From NCBI RefSeq assembly GCF_028607085.1, contig NZ_CP117411.1, positions 1,798,001-1,862,000 on the forward strand: DNA of 64,000 bases, written 5' to 3'. Source of the stretch: Sphingomonas naphthae. GTDB taxonomy: Bacteria > Pseudomonadota > Alphaproteobacteria > Sphingomonadales > Sphingomonadaceae. Shown piece after piece: positions 9,477 to 18,204 of the stretch; the stretch's first letter is position 1, and each line of letters starts with the position of its first letter. A program made the position numbers and the translations under genes. The notes under the pieces were generated by a model. It was not told the DNA's origin. It did not search any database and worked only from the letters and a program-made list of their open reading frames with translations.

Positions 9477-10324
9477 TGATGGACCGGCGATTGTTTCTGG
9501 CAGGCGGGCTGCTCGCCGGCCCTGCCCTCGCCCGCAGCGTCACCCTGACCGATCCGGCGCTGGCCGCGCTGGAGGCGAAATCGGGCGGGCGGCTCGGCGT
9601 CGCGCTGCTGGATACCGGCAGCGGACGGATGACCGGCTATCGTCGGGACGAGCGCTTTCCGATGTGCAGCACGTTCAAGGCGCTGCTGGCGGCGGTGGTG
9701 CTGTCGCGGGTCGATCGCGGCGAGGAGCTGCTCGACCGGCAGGTGATGTACGGGCCGGCCGATCTGGTGACCTATTCGCCCGGCACCGCGCCGAACGCCG
9801 GCAAGGGCATGGCGATGGGCGACATCTGCGCGGCGGCGGTGACCTTGAGCGACAACAGCGCCGCCAATCTGATGCTGGCGAGCCTGGGCGGGCCGGAGGG
9901 CTTCACCCGTTTCGCCCGATCCCTGGGGGACACGGTGACCCGGCTCGACCGGATCGAGACGGCGCTCAACTCGGCGATCCCCGGCGATCCGCGCGACACC
10001 ACCTCGCCGGCGGCGATGGCGCGGAGCCTGCGCGCGGTGCTGACCGGCCCGGCGCTGAAGCCGGCCAGCCGCGAGCAACTGGCCAAATGGATGATCGCCA
10101 ACACCACCGGCGACGCCCGCATCCGCGCGGCGGCGCCGGCCGGCTGGCGGGTGGGCGACAAGACCGGCACGGGTGCCGTCGGCAGCACCGGCGACGTCGC
10201 GATCCTGTGGCCGCCCAAGGGCGCGCCGCTGGTGCTGGCGGTGTATGTGCATCAGGGGCCGGAGGGGACGGCCGAGCGCAACGCCTTGATCGCCGAGGCG
10301 GCGCGGATCATGTTGCCCGGCTGA
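9476..10324 (+). CDS. Class A beta-lactamase, Tat-type signal
   Basis: About 282 residues. The signal MMDRRLFLAGGLLAGPALA has a twin-arginine pattern. All class A motifs are present: MCSTFK (Ser70, Lys73), LSDNSAAN (SDN130-132), ETALN (Glu166, Asn170), DTTSP, and DKTGTG (KTG234-236). It should hydrolyse beta-lactams in the periplasm. Cys69 is present but position 238 is Gly, so the Cys69-Cys238 disulfide of KPC/NMC carbapenemases is absent. GTG 9473, ATG 9476 and ATG 9479 are possible starts; GGAG at 9465-9468 favours 9476 or 9479. There is no AmpR-like regulator next to it. Spectrum cannot be read from sequence. Confidence 0.93.
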   Translation: MMDRRLFLAGGLLAGPALARSVTLTDPALAALEAKSGGRLGVALLDTGSGRMTGYRRDERFPMCSTFKALLAAVVLSRVDRGEELLDRQVMYGPADLVTYSPGTAPNAGKGMAMGDICAAAVTLSDNSAANLMLASLGGPEGFTRFARSLGDTVTRLDRIETALNSAIPGDPRDTTSPAAMARSLRAVLTGPALKPASREQLAKWMIANTTGDARIRAAAPAGWRVGDKTGTGAVGSTGDVAILWPPKGAPLVLAVYVHQGPEGTAERNALIAEAARIMLPG

Positions 10325-10347
10325 CCATTCCTCGTATTCTCCATCCG

Positions 10348-11607
10348 TCATCCCAGCGGCGCGTCGATCGTTTTCGGCGGTGTCGAGAACCATTTCGGGC
10401 CGGCGTCGGTCATGTGGAAGCAATCCTCGATGCGGACGCCGAAGCTGCCGGGGATGTAGAGGCCGGGCTCGTTGGAGAAGCACATGCCCGCCGCCAGCGG
10501 AGTCGCCTCGCCGTGGACGAGGTTGACCGGCTCGTGGCCGTCGAGGCCGATGCCATGGCCGGTGCGGTGCGACAGGCCGGGCCAGGCATAGCCGGGGCCG
10601 TAACCGAGGCTCTCGTAATAGCGGCGCACCTGATCGTCGACGGTGCCGGCGGGGGCGCCGATGCGGGCGGCCTCGAAGGCGATGTGCTGGCCATGGGCGA
10701 CCTGCGCGAACACCTCGCGCTGGCGGGCGGTGGCGCCGCCGGGCACGAAGGTGCGCGACACGTCCGACTGATAGCCCTCGACCGCACAGCCGCAGTCCAT
10801 CAGCACCACCTCGCCGGCCTTGGCGACCTGCGGCTCGCGCGACCCGTGGGGCAGCGCCGAGGCGGCGCCCATCAGCACCAGTGAGAACATCGTCTCACCG
10901 CCAAGCGCGCGGTTGGCGGCATCCATCATCTTCGTGACGTCGGCGGGGCTCATGCCGGGCGCGACGCGCGGGACGACATGGGCGTAGGCGGCGATGGTGA
11001 TGTCGGTGGCGTGCTGCATCAGCGCGATCTCGGCCGGCGACTTCACCATGCGGCAGCCGCGCACGACCGGCGCGCCGGGGACGATGCGGGCATCGGGCAG
11101 CGCACGGGCGAGGCCGTCGCTGGCGAAGAAGCGCACCCGCTCCTCCATCGCCACCGGCTTCGTCGCCACGCCCCGGTCACGCAGGATGGCGGCGACGAGC
11201 TTCAGCGGATCCTCATCCTCCTGCCAGGTGCGGATTTCGGCGGGAATGACGAGCGTCTGGCGGACGGACGGCGCCTCGAAGAAGGGGGTGACGATCGCCG
11301 CATCACCCTCGGCCGGGATCACCACGGCGGTCAGCCGCTCGCTCAGCCCCCAGCGGACGCCGGTGAAATAGACCATGCTCGCCCCCGGCTCGATCAGCAG
11401 CGCGCCGATGCCGGCCGCGCGCATCAACCTTTGCGCCTTGGCGACGCGGGCGAGGCGTTCGGCGGGCGTGATTGCGGGCGGGCGGCCGGGCAGCGGGGCG
11501 AGATCGGTGGCGGGGGCGAGCGCGGCGGCGGGAAGCGCGAGGCCGGCGGCGGCGGCGGCGGCCGAGGCGATCAGGGTGCGGCGGGTGAGAGACGAGGGAT
11601 GGATCAT
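10348..11607 (-). CDS. M24 family Xaa-Pro peptidase-like protein, Tat signal
   Basis: 419 residues from ATG 11607, chosen because it opens a twin-arginine signal (SSLTRRTLIASAAAAAAGLA). Creatinase N-terminal domain, then a pita-bread M24 domain with the metal ligands Asp (VVLMDCGC), Asp (SDVSRTF), His (RTGHGIGLDGHE), Glu (SNEPGLY) and Glu (VRIEDCF). This is the Xaa-Pro aminopeptidase/dipeptidase pattern with two metal ions. Export suggests periplasmic breakdown of proline peptides. The short intergenic run toward dnaB carries a half copy of a CTCCTGC palindrome. Confidence 0.9.
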   Translation of the reverse strand: MIHPSSLTRRTLIASAAAAAAGLALPAAALAPATDLAPLPGRPPAITPAERLARVAKAQRLMRAAGIGALLIEPGASMVYFTGVRWGLSERLTAVVIPAEGDAAIVTPFFEAPSVRQTLVIPAEIRTWQEDEDPLKLVAAILRDRGVATKPVAMEERVRFFASDGLARALPDARIVPGAPVVRGCRMVKSPAEIALMQHATDITIAAYAHVVPRVAPGMSPADVTKMMDAANRALGGETMFSLVLMGAASALPHGSREPQVAKAGEVVLMDCGCAVEGYQSDVSRTFVPGGATARQREVFAQVAHGQHIAFEAARIGAPAGTVDDQVRRYYESLGYGPGYAWPGLSHRTGHGIGLDGHEPVNLVHGEATPLAAGMCFSNEPGLYIPGSFGVRIEDCFHMTDAGPKWFSTPPKTIDAPLG

Positions 11608-11677
11608 GCGGCTTTGTCGATCAACGATCACCGCGCGTCCAGTGGGTGGGGCTCGGCGGCGCCACCACCCCAATTGC

Positions 11678-11699
11678 GCTCCTGCCTCCGCAGGAGCAC
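11678..11699. repeat. Short CTCCTGC/GCAGGAG palindrome
   Basis: GCTCCTGCCTCCGCAGGAGC is a hairpin in the 100-bp gap between dnaB and the M24 gene. It matches the arms of the paired repeats at 36067-36145 and 55960-56113, so it looks like a single-arm member of that family. Confidence 0.65.
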
Positions 11700-11709
11700 C
11701 GAACGCAAA

Positions 11710-13212
11710 TCAGCCCGGATAATCCTCCGCCAGATCGCTGAACTTGGTGATCCGGTTCTCGAACTTCAGCTTCACCTTGCCGGTGGCGCCGTGGCGCTGC
11801 TTGGCGACAACCACCTCGGCCAGGCCGAAGGCGCGTTCCATGTCGCGCGCCCATTGGTCGTGCGCGTCGAAGGTCTTGGCGTCGTCGCCCTCCACCGGCC
11901 GCTTCGGCTCGCGCGAGGCGACGTAATAATCCTCGCGGTACACGAACAGCACGATATCCGCGTCCTGCTCGATCGATCCCGATTCGCGCAGATCGGACAG
12001 CTGCGGGCGCTTGTCCTCGCGCTGCTCCACCGCGCGGCTCAGCTGCGACAGCGCCATCACCGGCACGTTCAATTCCTTGGCGAGCTGCTTCAGGCCCCGG
12101 CTGATCTCCGAAATCTCCTGCACGCGATTGGATTCGCTCGATCCCTTGCCCGATCCCGACAGCAGCTGGAGATAATCGACCACGATGAAGCCGATGCCGC
12201 GCTGTCGCTTCAATCGGCGCGCGCGGGTGCGCAGCGCCGCGATCGAGAGGCCGGGGGTGTCGTCGATATAGAGCGGCAGCGATTCCAGCTCGGCGGCGGC
12301 GCGGGCGAGGTTGCGGAAATCCTGCTGGCTGATCTTGCCCATGCGCAGGTTTTCGGAGCTGATGTTCGATTGTTCGGACAGGATACGCGTCGCCAGCTGG
12401 TCGGCCGACATTTCGAGGCTGAAGAAGGCGACCCCCGCCCCCACCGACTTGGCGTCGTCGATCCCGTCCTCGCGGTCGCGGGTCAGGCGGCGGGCGGCGT
12501 TGAAGGCGATGTTGGTGGCAAGCGCCGTCTTGCCCATGCCGGGGCGGCCGGCGAGGATCAGAAGGTCCGAATGGTGCAGGCCGCCGATCTTGGCGTTGAG
12601 CGCGTCGAGCCCCGTGGTGATGCCCGAGACATGCCCGCCAGAATTGAGCGCGCGCTCGGCCGCCTCCACCGCGATGCGCGTCGCCTGGCCGAAGCTCTTG
12701 ACCGATCCCTGCTCGCCGCCCTCTTCGGCCACGCGATACAACGCGATTTCGGCCTGCTCGATCTGGCCCTTGGGATCGACCTCGGCCGACGTGTCGATCG
12801 CCTTCTCGACCATGCCGCGGCCGACCCCGATCAGCTCGCGCAGCAGCGCCAGATCGTAGATCTGCTGGGCAAAGTCGCGCGCGCCGATCAGCGCCGCGCC
12901 GGAACCGGTCAGCTTGGCCAGATAGGCCGGGCCGCCCAGCTCCTTCATCTCCACGTCCGCTTCGAACAACGGGCGCAAAGTCACGGGATTGGCGACCATA
13001 TTCTTGTCCACCATCCGCAGCACCGCTTCGTAGACGCGGCCATGCAGCGGCACATGGAAATGATCGGGCCGCAGCTTCACCTGCACATCCTCGGCTAGGC
13101 GATTGTCCACCATCAGCGCGCCCAGCAGCGCCGCCTCGGCCTCGACATTGTGGGGGAGCGCCTGCGGTTCTGCGGCGGCGGCGGGGACGGGAATGCGGAT
13201 CGGTTCGGCCAT
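11710..13212 (-). CDS. dnaB: Replicative DNA helicase DnaB
   Basis: 500 residues. Hexameric helicase that unwinds the fork and recruits primase. The N-terminal domain (PHNVEAEAALLGALM...) is followed by a RecA-like core with Walker A GRPGMGKTALATN, Walker B FIVVDYLQLLSG, and MALSQLSRAVEQR. Start ATG 13212 (MAEPIRIP) is taken over an upstream in-frame codon at 13230. No intein is seen. It is divergent from the UPF0262 gene. Confidence 0.97.
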   Translation of the reverse strand: MAEPIRIPVPAAAAEPQALPHNVEAEAALLGALMVDNRLAEDVQVKLRPDHFHVPLHGRVYEAVLRMVDKNMVANPVTLRPLFEADVEMKELGGPAYLAKLTGSGAALIGARDFAQQIYDLALLRELIGVGRGMVEKAIDTSAEVDPKGQIEQAEIALYRVAEEGGEQGSVKSFGQATRIAVEAAERALNSGGHVSGITTGLDALNAKIGGLHHSDLLILAGRPGMGKTALATNIAFNAARRLTRDREDGIDDAKSVGAGVAFFSLEMSADQLATRILSEQSNISSENLRMGKISQQDFRNLARAAAELESLPLYIDDTPGLSIAALRTRARRLKRQRGIGFIVVDYLQLLSGSGKGSSESNRVQEISEISRGLKQLAKELNVPVMALSQLSRAVEQREDKRPQLSDLRESGSIEQDADIVLFVYREDYYVASREPKRPVEGDDAKTFDAHDQWARDMERAFGLAEVVVAKQRHGATGKVKLKFENRITKFSDLAEDYPG

Positions 13213-13357
13213 GCGGGCCTCGTACCCCAATCGGCGGCGCGATGGGGGTGATTTGAGACGAACGCCGCAGATGGGGATGATGCTGTGGATAGTCGGGTAT
13301 AGACCGGTGCACGCCCGCCTAGCCCCACGGCCCGGCTTGCGCTAACCCGTTGCCGTC

Positions 13358-13840
13358 ATGGCCGATCCCCGCATCATCTCCGTCGATCTCGACGAGGGCA
13401 CGATCCTGTGGCGCAACGCGGATGTCGAACAGGAACGGCGCATCGCCATCTTCGATCTGCTGGAGGGCAATCACTTCGCCCCGCAGCGCGCCTATCCGCA
13501 GGGCTATGCCGGCCCCTACCGCCTGTCGCTCCGCGTCGAGGAAGGGCGGCTGGCGATCGACATCTCGGCCGAGAGCGGCGAGCGGCTGGAGACCCTGGTC
13601 CTCGGCCTCGCCCGCTTCCGGCGGCCGATCAAGGATTATTTCGCGATCTGCGACAGCTACTTCCAGGCGATACGTCAGGCGACGGCGCAACAGATCGAGA
13701 CGATCGACATGGCCCGGCGGGGCATCCACAACGAGGCGGCGGAGCTGCTCAAGGAACGGCTGGAGGGCAAGATCGACGTCGATTTCGCCACCGCGCGCCG
13801 CCTCTTCACGCTGATCTGCGTGCTGCACATTCGGGGATAG
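13358..13840 (+). CDS. UPF0262 family protein
   Basis: 160 residues, an alphaproteobacterial conserved family of unknown function. Typical pieces are the N-terminal IISVDLDE..., the middle FRRPIKDYFAICDSYF and the C-terminal DVDFATARRLFTLICVLHIR. No signal, membrane segment or catalytic motif is visible. It is followed 13 bases later by cytidine deaminase and likely shares its transcript. Confidence 0.9.
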   Translation: MADPRIISVDLDEGTILWRNADVEQERRIAIFDLLEGNHFAPQRAYPQGYAGPYRLSLRVEEGRLAIDISAESGERLETLVLGLARFRRPIKDYFAICDSYFQAIRQATAQQIETIDMARRGIHNEAAELLKERLEGKIDVDFATARRLFTLICVLHIRG

Positions 13841-13853
13841 GGCGGGGATAGAG

Positions 13854-14321
13854 ATGGTCGAAGTCGATCTGAACCACATGGCCGGGCGCGTCCTGATCGA
13901 CCATGCCCGCGAGGCGGCGGCCAACGCCCATGCGCCTTACTCAAAATTCGCGGTCGGCGCCGCGCTGCTGATGGCCGACGGATCGATCGTGACCGGCACC
14001 AATTTCGAGAATGCCAGCTACGGGCTCAGCCTGTGCGCCGAAACGGTCGCGCTGGCCTCGGCCAATGTGCAGGGCAAGCTGCGCGAGGTGGTGGCGATCG
14101 GCATCATCGGCGGCGTGATGGACGGGCGCGGCGGCATCACCGGCCACGACCCGATCCGCCCCTGCGGCCGCTGCCGCCAGATCCTCAACGAAGCCGCCAG
14201 CCTCGCCGGCCGTGACCTGCCCGTCCATTGCGGCTCGGCCGACGGCGAGGTGGTCGAGCATCACATGCTATCCGCCCTCCTCCCCTACGCCTTCGGGCCG
14301 GGCGATCTGGGTATCGGTTAG
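13854..14321 (+). CDS. cdd: Cytidine deaminase
   Basis: 155 residues. It deaminates cytidine and deoxycytidine to uridines for pyrimidine salvage. Zinc motif halves are present: SLCAETVALA with catalytic Glu, and RPCGRCRQIL with two Cys. NFENASYGLS is the substrate-binding block. It sits 13 bp after the UPF0262 gene and converges on ccrM. Confidence 0.95.
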   Translation: MVEVDLNHMAGRVLIDHAREAAANAHAPYSKFAVGAALLMADGSIVTGTNFENASYGLSLCAETVALASANVQGKLREVVAIGIIGGVMDGRGGITGHDPIRPCGRCRQILNEAASLAGRDLPVHCGSADGEVVEHHMLSALLPYAFGPGDLGIG

Positions 14322-14396
14322 GCCCACCCCCTCGCGCTCGGCCTCCCGGCATCGTCGAAGGAGGAACGGGATGGGCGGGATGCGATCGGAGAAGCC

Positions 14397-15644
<1,248 letters not shown>

Positions 15645-15661
15645 TCACCCCGACACATCAT

Positions 15662-15691
15662 GTTGAGTCCGGCGATTCGCGCGGACTCAAC
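15662..15691. promoter_or_regulatory. Inverted repeat containing GANTC sites
   Basis: GTTGAGTCCG at 15662-15671 and its exact complement CGGACTCAAC at 15682-15691, 10-base spacer. Both arms contain a GANTC site and a third lies in the spacer, so methylation could directly affect a dimeric regulator binding here. Confidence 0.5.
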
Positions 15692-15721
15692 GGGTGGTGG
15701 TGTGGCCCCCGGGACTCACCA

Positions 15722-15980
15722 TCACAAACTATAGCCGCCATCGATCGAAAAGGTCGCGCCGGTCACCGTCGCGCAGGCATCGGACAGCAGGAAGCCGATC
15801 TGCGCGGCGACTTCCCCGGGTTTGGCGTAGCGGCCGGGCGGCCCCCCCGCCCGCCATCGCCGCCGACAGCACATCGCGATCCACATCGCACAGGATCAAC
15901 CGTGCCGCCCCGGGCACCAGCGCCGCCTTGCCGGCGAACGGCGGGTCCAATTCGTTACGCACGGTCACATCATTCCCCAA
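15722..15980 (-). pseudogene. Decayed short-chain dehydrogenase (SDR)
   Basis: The N-terminal part (15980 downward) reads like an SDR start, FAGKAALVPGAA then RLILCDVDRDVLSAA, but the glycine-rich loop between them is deleted. The C-terminal 35 codons (YAKPGEVAAQIGFLLSDACA and then VTGATFSIDGGYSL, stop at 15722-15724) are in another frame. The frames change at a seven-base G-run (C-run on the plus strand, near 15842-15848), and the catalytic Tyr-Lys region is missing. Both a large deletion and a frameshift are thus present. It cannot make a working enzyme. Confidence 0.8.
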
Positions 15981-16052
15981 AGGACGGGTTGAGCGATTGT
16001 TTCCATCCCGCTACATCGCCCGCAGAGCAACGATCGCAACAGGGGAAGAGCG

Positions 16053-16187
16053 ATGGCCGACACGAGCGCCAAGGGTCAGATGAAGGCTCATGAGGGCACC
16101 TACGCCAGTTTCATCGGCCTGTTCAAATATGGCACGGTGGCCTGCGCGCTGATCGCGGCGCTGGTCGTTTTCCTGATCTCCCGCTGA
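16053..16187 (+). CDS. aa3-type cytochrome c oxidase subunit IV microprotein
   Basis: 44 residues: a soluble N-terminus (MADTSAKGQMKAHEGTYASF) then one membrane helix (TVACALIAALVVFLIS). This matches the tiny aa3-type cytochrome oxidase subunit IV family of alphaproteobacteria, which packs against the oxidase in the inner membrane. GGGGA lies 7 bases before the ATG. It ends 15 bp before pntAA; the family is often found ahead of pnt genes in sphingomonads, so the two likely share a transcript. Confidence 0.85.
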   Translation: MADTSAKGQMKAHEGTYASFIGLFKYGTVACALIAALVVFLISR

Positions 16188-16202
16188 TCCGGGCCTAATC
16201 CC

Positions 16203-17324
16203 ATGAAAATCGCCGTCCTCAAGGAGGGCGCGGCTGGCGAGCGCCGGGTTTCGGCGACGCCCGAGACCGTCAAGAAATTGACGGCGCTCGGCGCGAGCCT
16301 TGCCGTGGAAAGCGGGGCGGGTGCCACCGCCACGATCGCCGATGACGCTTATGCCGCCGCCGGTGCCACGATCGGCGATCGCGCCGCCGTGCTGGCCGAT
16401 GCCGACATCATCCTGGGCGTACAGGGGCCGGAACCCGCGAGCATCGCCGGTGCCAAGGCCGGCGCCTGGCTGGTCGCGGGGCTCAACCCGTTCGGCGAGC
16501 GCGCCCGCGTCGATGCCTATGCCGCCGCCGGGCTGGAGGCGCTGGCGATGGAGTTCATGCCGCGCATCACCCGCGCGCAATCGATGGACATCCTGTCGTC
16601 GCAGTCCAACCTGTCGGGCTACAAGGCGGTGCTGGATGCGGCCGCCGAATATGGCCGCGCCTTCCCGATGATGATGACGGCGGCGGGCACGATCTCGGCG
16701 GCCAAGGCTTTCGTGATGGGCGTCGGCGTCGCCGGCCTCCAGGCCATCGCCACCGCCCGCCGGCTGGGCGCGCAGGTCTCCGCGACCGACGTGCGCGCCG
16801 CTACGAAAGAGCAGATCGAGAGCCTCGGCGCCAAGGCGATCTTCGTCGAGCAGGTCAAGGGCATCGAGGGCGAAGGCACCGGCGGCTACGCCACCGAAAT
16901 GTCCGACGAATACAAGGCCGCGCAGGCCGCGCTGGTGTCGGGCCATATCGCCAAGCAGGATATCGTCATCACCACGGCCCTGATCCCCGGCCGCCCCGCC
17001 CCGCGCCTCATCACCGACGCGCAGATCGCGACGATGAAGCCGGGCTCGGTGATCGTCGATCTGGCGGTGGAGCAAGGCGGCAACGTCGAGGGTGCGGTCG
17101 CGGGCGAGGTGGTCGAGCGCCACGGCGTGAAGATCGTCGGCCACCGCAACGTGCCGAGCCGCCTCGCCGCCGACACATCGGCGCTGTTCGCCCGCAACCT
17201 CTACAACTTCCTCTCCGCCTTTTGGGACAAGGAAACCGGCAAGCCGATCCTCGACGACGAGATCGGCAACGCCATCCGCCTGACGAAGGACGGCAAGGTC
17301 GTGAACGAGAGGCTGCTGGGATGA
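16203..17324 (+). CDS. pntAA: NAD(P) transhydrogenase alpha subunit, part 1
   Basis: 373 residues, the NAD(H)-binding domain I of proton-translocating transhydrogenase. MKIAVLKEGAAGERRVSATP is the family start, and GVGVAGLQAIATARRLGAQV is the dinucleotide-binding loop. The enzyme uses proton-motive force to make NADPH from NADH. Subunit alpha is split in alphaproteobacteria, with this soluble part followed by the membrane part. Its stop overlaps (ATGA, 17321-17324) the start of an inserted DUF559 gene rather than leading directly to pntAB. Confidence 0.96.
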   Translation: MKIAVLKEGAAGERRVSATPETVKKLTALGASLAVESGAGATATIADDAYAAAGATIGDRAAVLADADIILGVQGPEPASIAGAKAGAWLVAGLNPFGERARVDAYAAAGLEALAMEFMPRITRAQSMDILSSQSNLSGYKAVLDAAAEYGRAFPMMMTAAGTISAAKAFVMGVGVAGLQAIATARRLGAQVSATDVRAATKEQIESLGAKAIFVEQVKGIEGEGTGGYATEMSDEYKAAQAALVSGHIAKQDIVITTALIPGRPAPRLITDAQIATMKPGSVIVDLAVEQGGNVEGAVAGEVVERHGVKIVGHRNVPSRLAADTSALFARNLYNFLSAFWDKETGKPILDDEIGNAIRLTKDGKVVNERLLG

Positions 17325-17791
17325 CGGGGACGGAAGTTCCTCCCCATGCCCCGCATGGGGAGGGGGACCAGCCGCAGGCTGGTGGAGGGGCTTCCACCGT
17401 GACGCGCGCGCGCCGTCTGCGTCGGGACCTCAGCCTGCCCGAAGGCCTGCTGTGGCAGCGCCTGCGCCGCCGCGCCGGCAGCGCGAAATTCCGGCGCCAA
17501 CACCCACTGGGGCCTTACATCATCGACTTCTATTGCGCGGCCGCAAAGCTGGCGATCGAAGTCGATGGCGAAGCCCACAATCGTGGCACACGTCCACAAC
17601 GCGATGCGGTTCGAGATGATTACATCCGCGCCCGGGGGCTAGATCTCCTTCACATCCGCGCGGATGAGGTGCTGGCCGATCCTGATGCGATCGCCGGCAT
17701 CATCATCCGCACCGCATTGCCCCTCCACCGCCCTACGGGCGGTCCCCCTCCCCATGCTCCGCATGGGGAGGAACTTCACGGAGCCGTCTGA
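17321..17791 (+). CDS. DUF559 nuclease-fold protein inside the pnt operon
   Basis: 156 residues from ATG 17321 (GTG 17399 is an alternative). The core, about 27-135, is the DUF559 endonuclease-like domain: LPEGLLWQRLRRR, KFRRQHPLGPYIIDFYC, then KLAIEVDGEAHNRG and LDLLHIRADEVLADPD. The DF...K...EVDG..H pattern is that of a PD-(D/E)XK/Vsr-like fold. The flanks of the protein (PPHAPHGE at both termini) are encoded by inverted repeats at 17333-17394 and 17718-17777. Start and stop overlap both pnt neighbours, so translation flows through. It looks like a captured mobile unit; whether it cuts DNA is unknown. Confidence 0.88.
   Translation: MTGTEVPPHAPHGEGDQPQAGGGASTVTRARRLRRDLSLPEGLLWQRLRRRAGSAKFRRQHPLGPYIIDFYCAAAKLAIEVDGEAHNRGTRPQRDAVRDDYIRARGLDLLHIRADEVLADPDAIAGIIIRTALPLHRPTGGPPPHAPHGEELHGAV
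17333..17777. mobile_element. Putative DUF559-encoding element with inverted ends
   Basis: The left end (17333-17394, starting GAAGTTCCTCCCCATGC) and right end (17718-17777) are inverted copies about 60 bp long. Differences in the inner stem are compensatory: AGCC/GGCT in one copy, GCCC/GGGC in the other. ACG flanks both outer edges (17330-17332, 17778-17780), a possible 3-bp target duplication. Removing the unit leaves pntAA's stop, a short spacer with GGAG (17780-17783), and pntAB's ATG 7 bases later, a sensible ancestral junction. The DUF559 gene is the only cargo. No transposase is seen. Confidence 0.6.
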
Positions 17792-18078
17792 TGGACTTCA
17801 TCTCGATCCTGTCGATCTTCGTCATGGCCTGTTTCGTGGGCTATTATGTCGTCTGGTCGGTCACCCCGGCGCTGCACACGCCGCTGATGGCGGTCACCAA
17901 CGCGATTTCGTCGGTCATCATCGTCGGCGCGCTGATCGCCAGCGCGGCGGCGGGGTCGGCGACGGCGAAATATCTTGGGCTGCTCGCGGTGGTGCTGGCC
18001 TCGGTCAACATCTTCGGCGGCTTCGCCGTCACCGAGCGGATGCTCGCCATGTACAAGAAGAAGGAGCGGAAGGGCTGA
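17791..18078 (+). CDS. pntAB: NAD(P) transhydrogenase alpha subunit, part 2
   Basis: 95 residues, the membrane portion of the split alpha subunit: three hydrophobic helices (SILSIFVMACFVGYYVVWS, AISSVIIVGALIASAA, KYLGLLAVVLASVNIFGGF) and a basic tail. Its ATG overlaps the stop of the DUF559 gene (TGATG). GGAG at 17780-17783, seven bases before the ATG, looks like its original ribosome site and lies just outside the inserted element. Confidence 0.95.
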   Translation: MDFISILSIFVMACFVGYYVVWSVTPALHTPLMAVTNAISSVIIVGALIASAAAGSATAKYLGLLAVVLASVNIFGGFAVTERMLAMYKKKERKG

Positions 18079-18098
18079 GAGCCTTTCCACACCAATCA

Positions 18099-18181
18099 CG
18101 TCATCCCGGCGAAAGCCGGGATCTCCCGAAGTCGGGCGCGGGTCCGGCCTCACAAGACCCCAGCTTTCGCTGGGGTGACGA
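18099..18181. repeat. Palindromic repeat between pntAB and pntB
   Basis: GTCATCCCGGCGAAAGCCGG near 18110 and CCCAGCTTTCGCTGGGGTGA near 18169 are two hairpins of opposite orientation flanking a short spacer. This is a common alphaproteobacterial REP-like form. Here it lies inside an operon and could alter the pntAB/pntB mRNA ratio. Confidence 0.7.
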
Positions 18182-18204
18182 AGGTTTTTTAGGGGGTAAC
18201 GGGG

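Noticed and set aside
9476-10324. Carbapenemase of the KPC/NMC type
   Set aside because: Cys69 is present but position 238 is Gly, so the defining disulfide cannot form.
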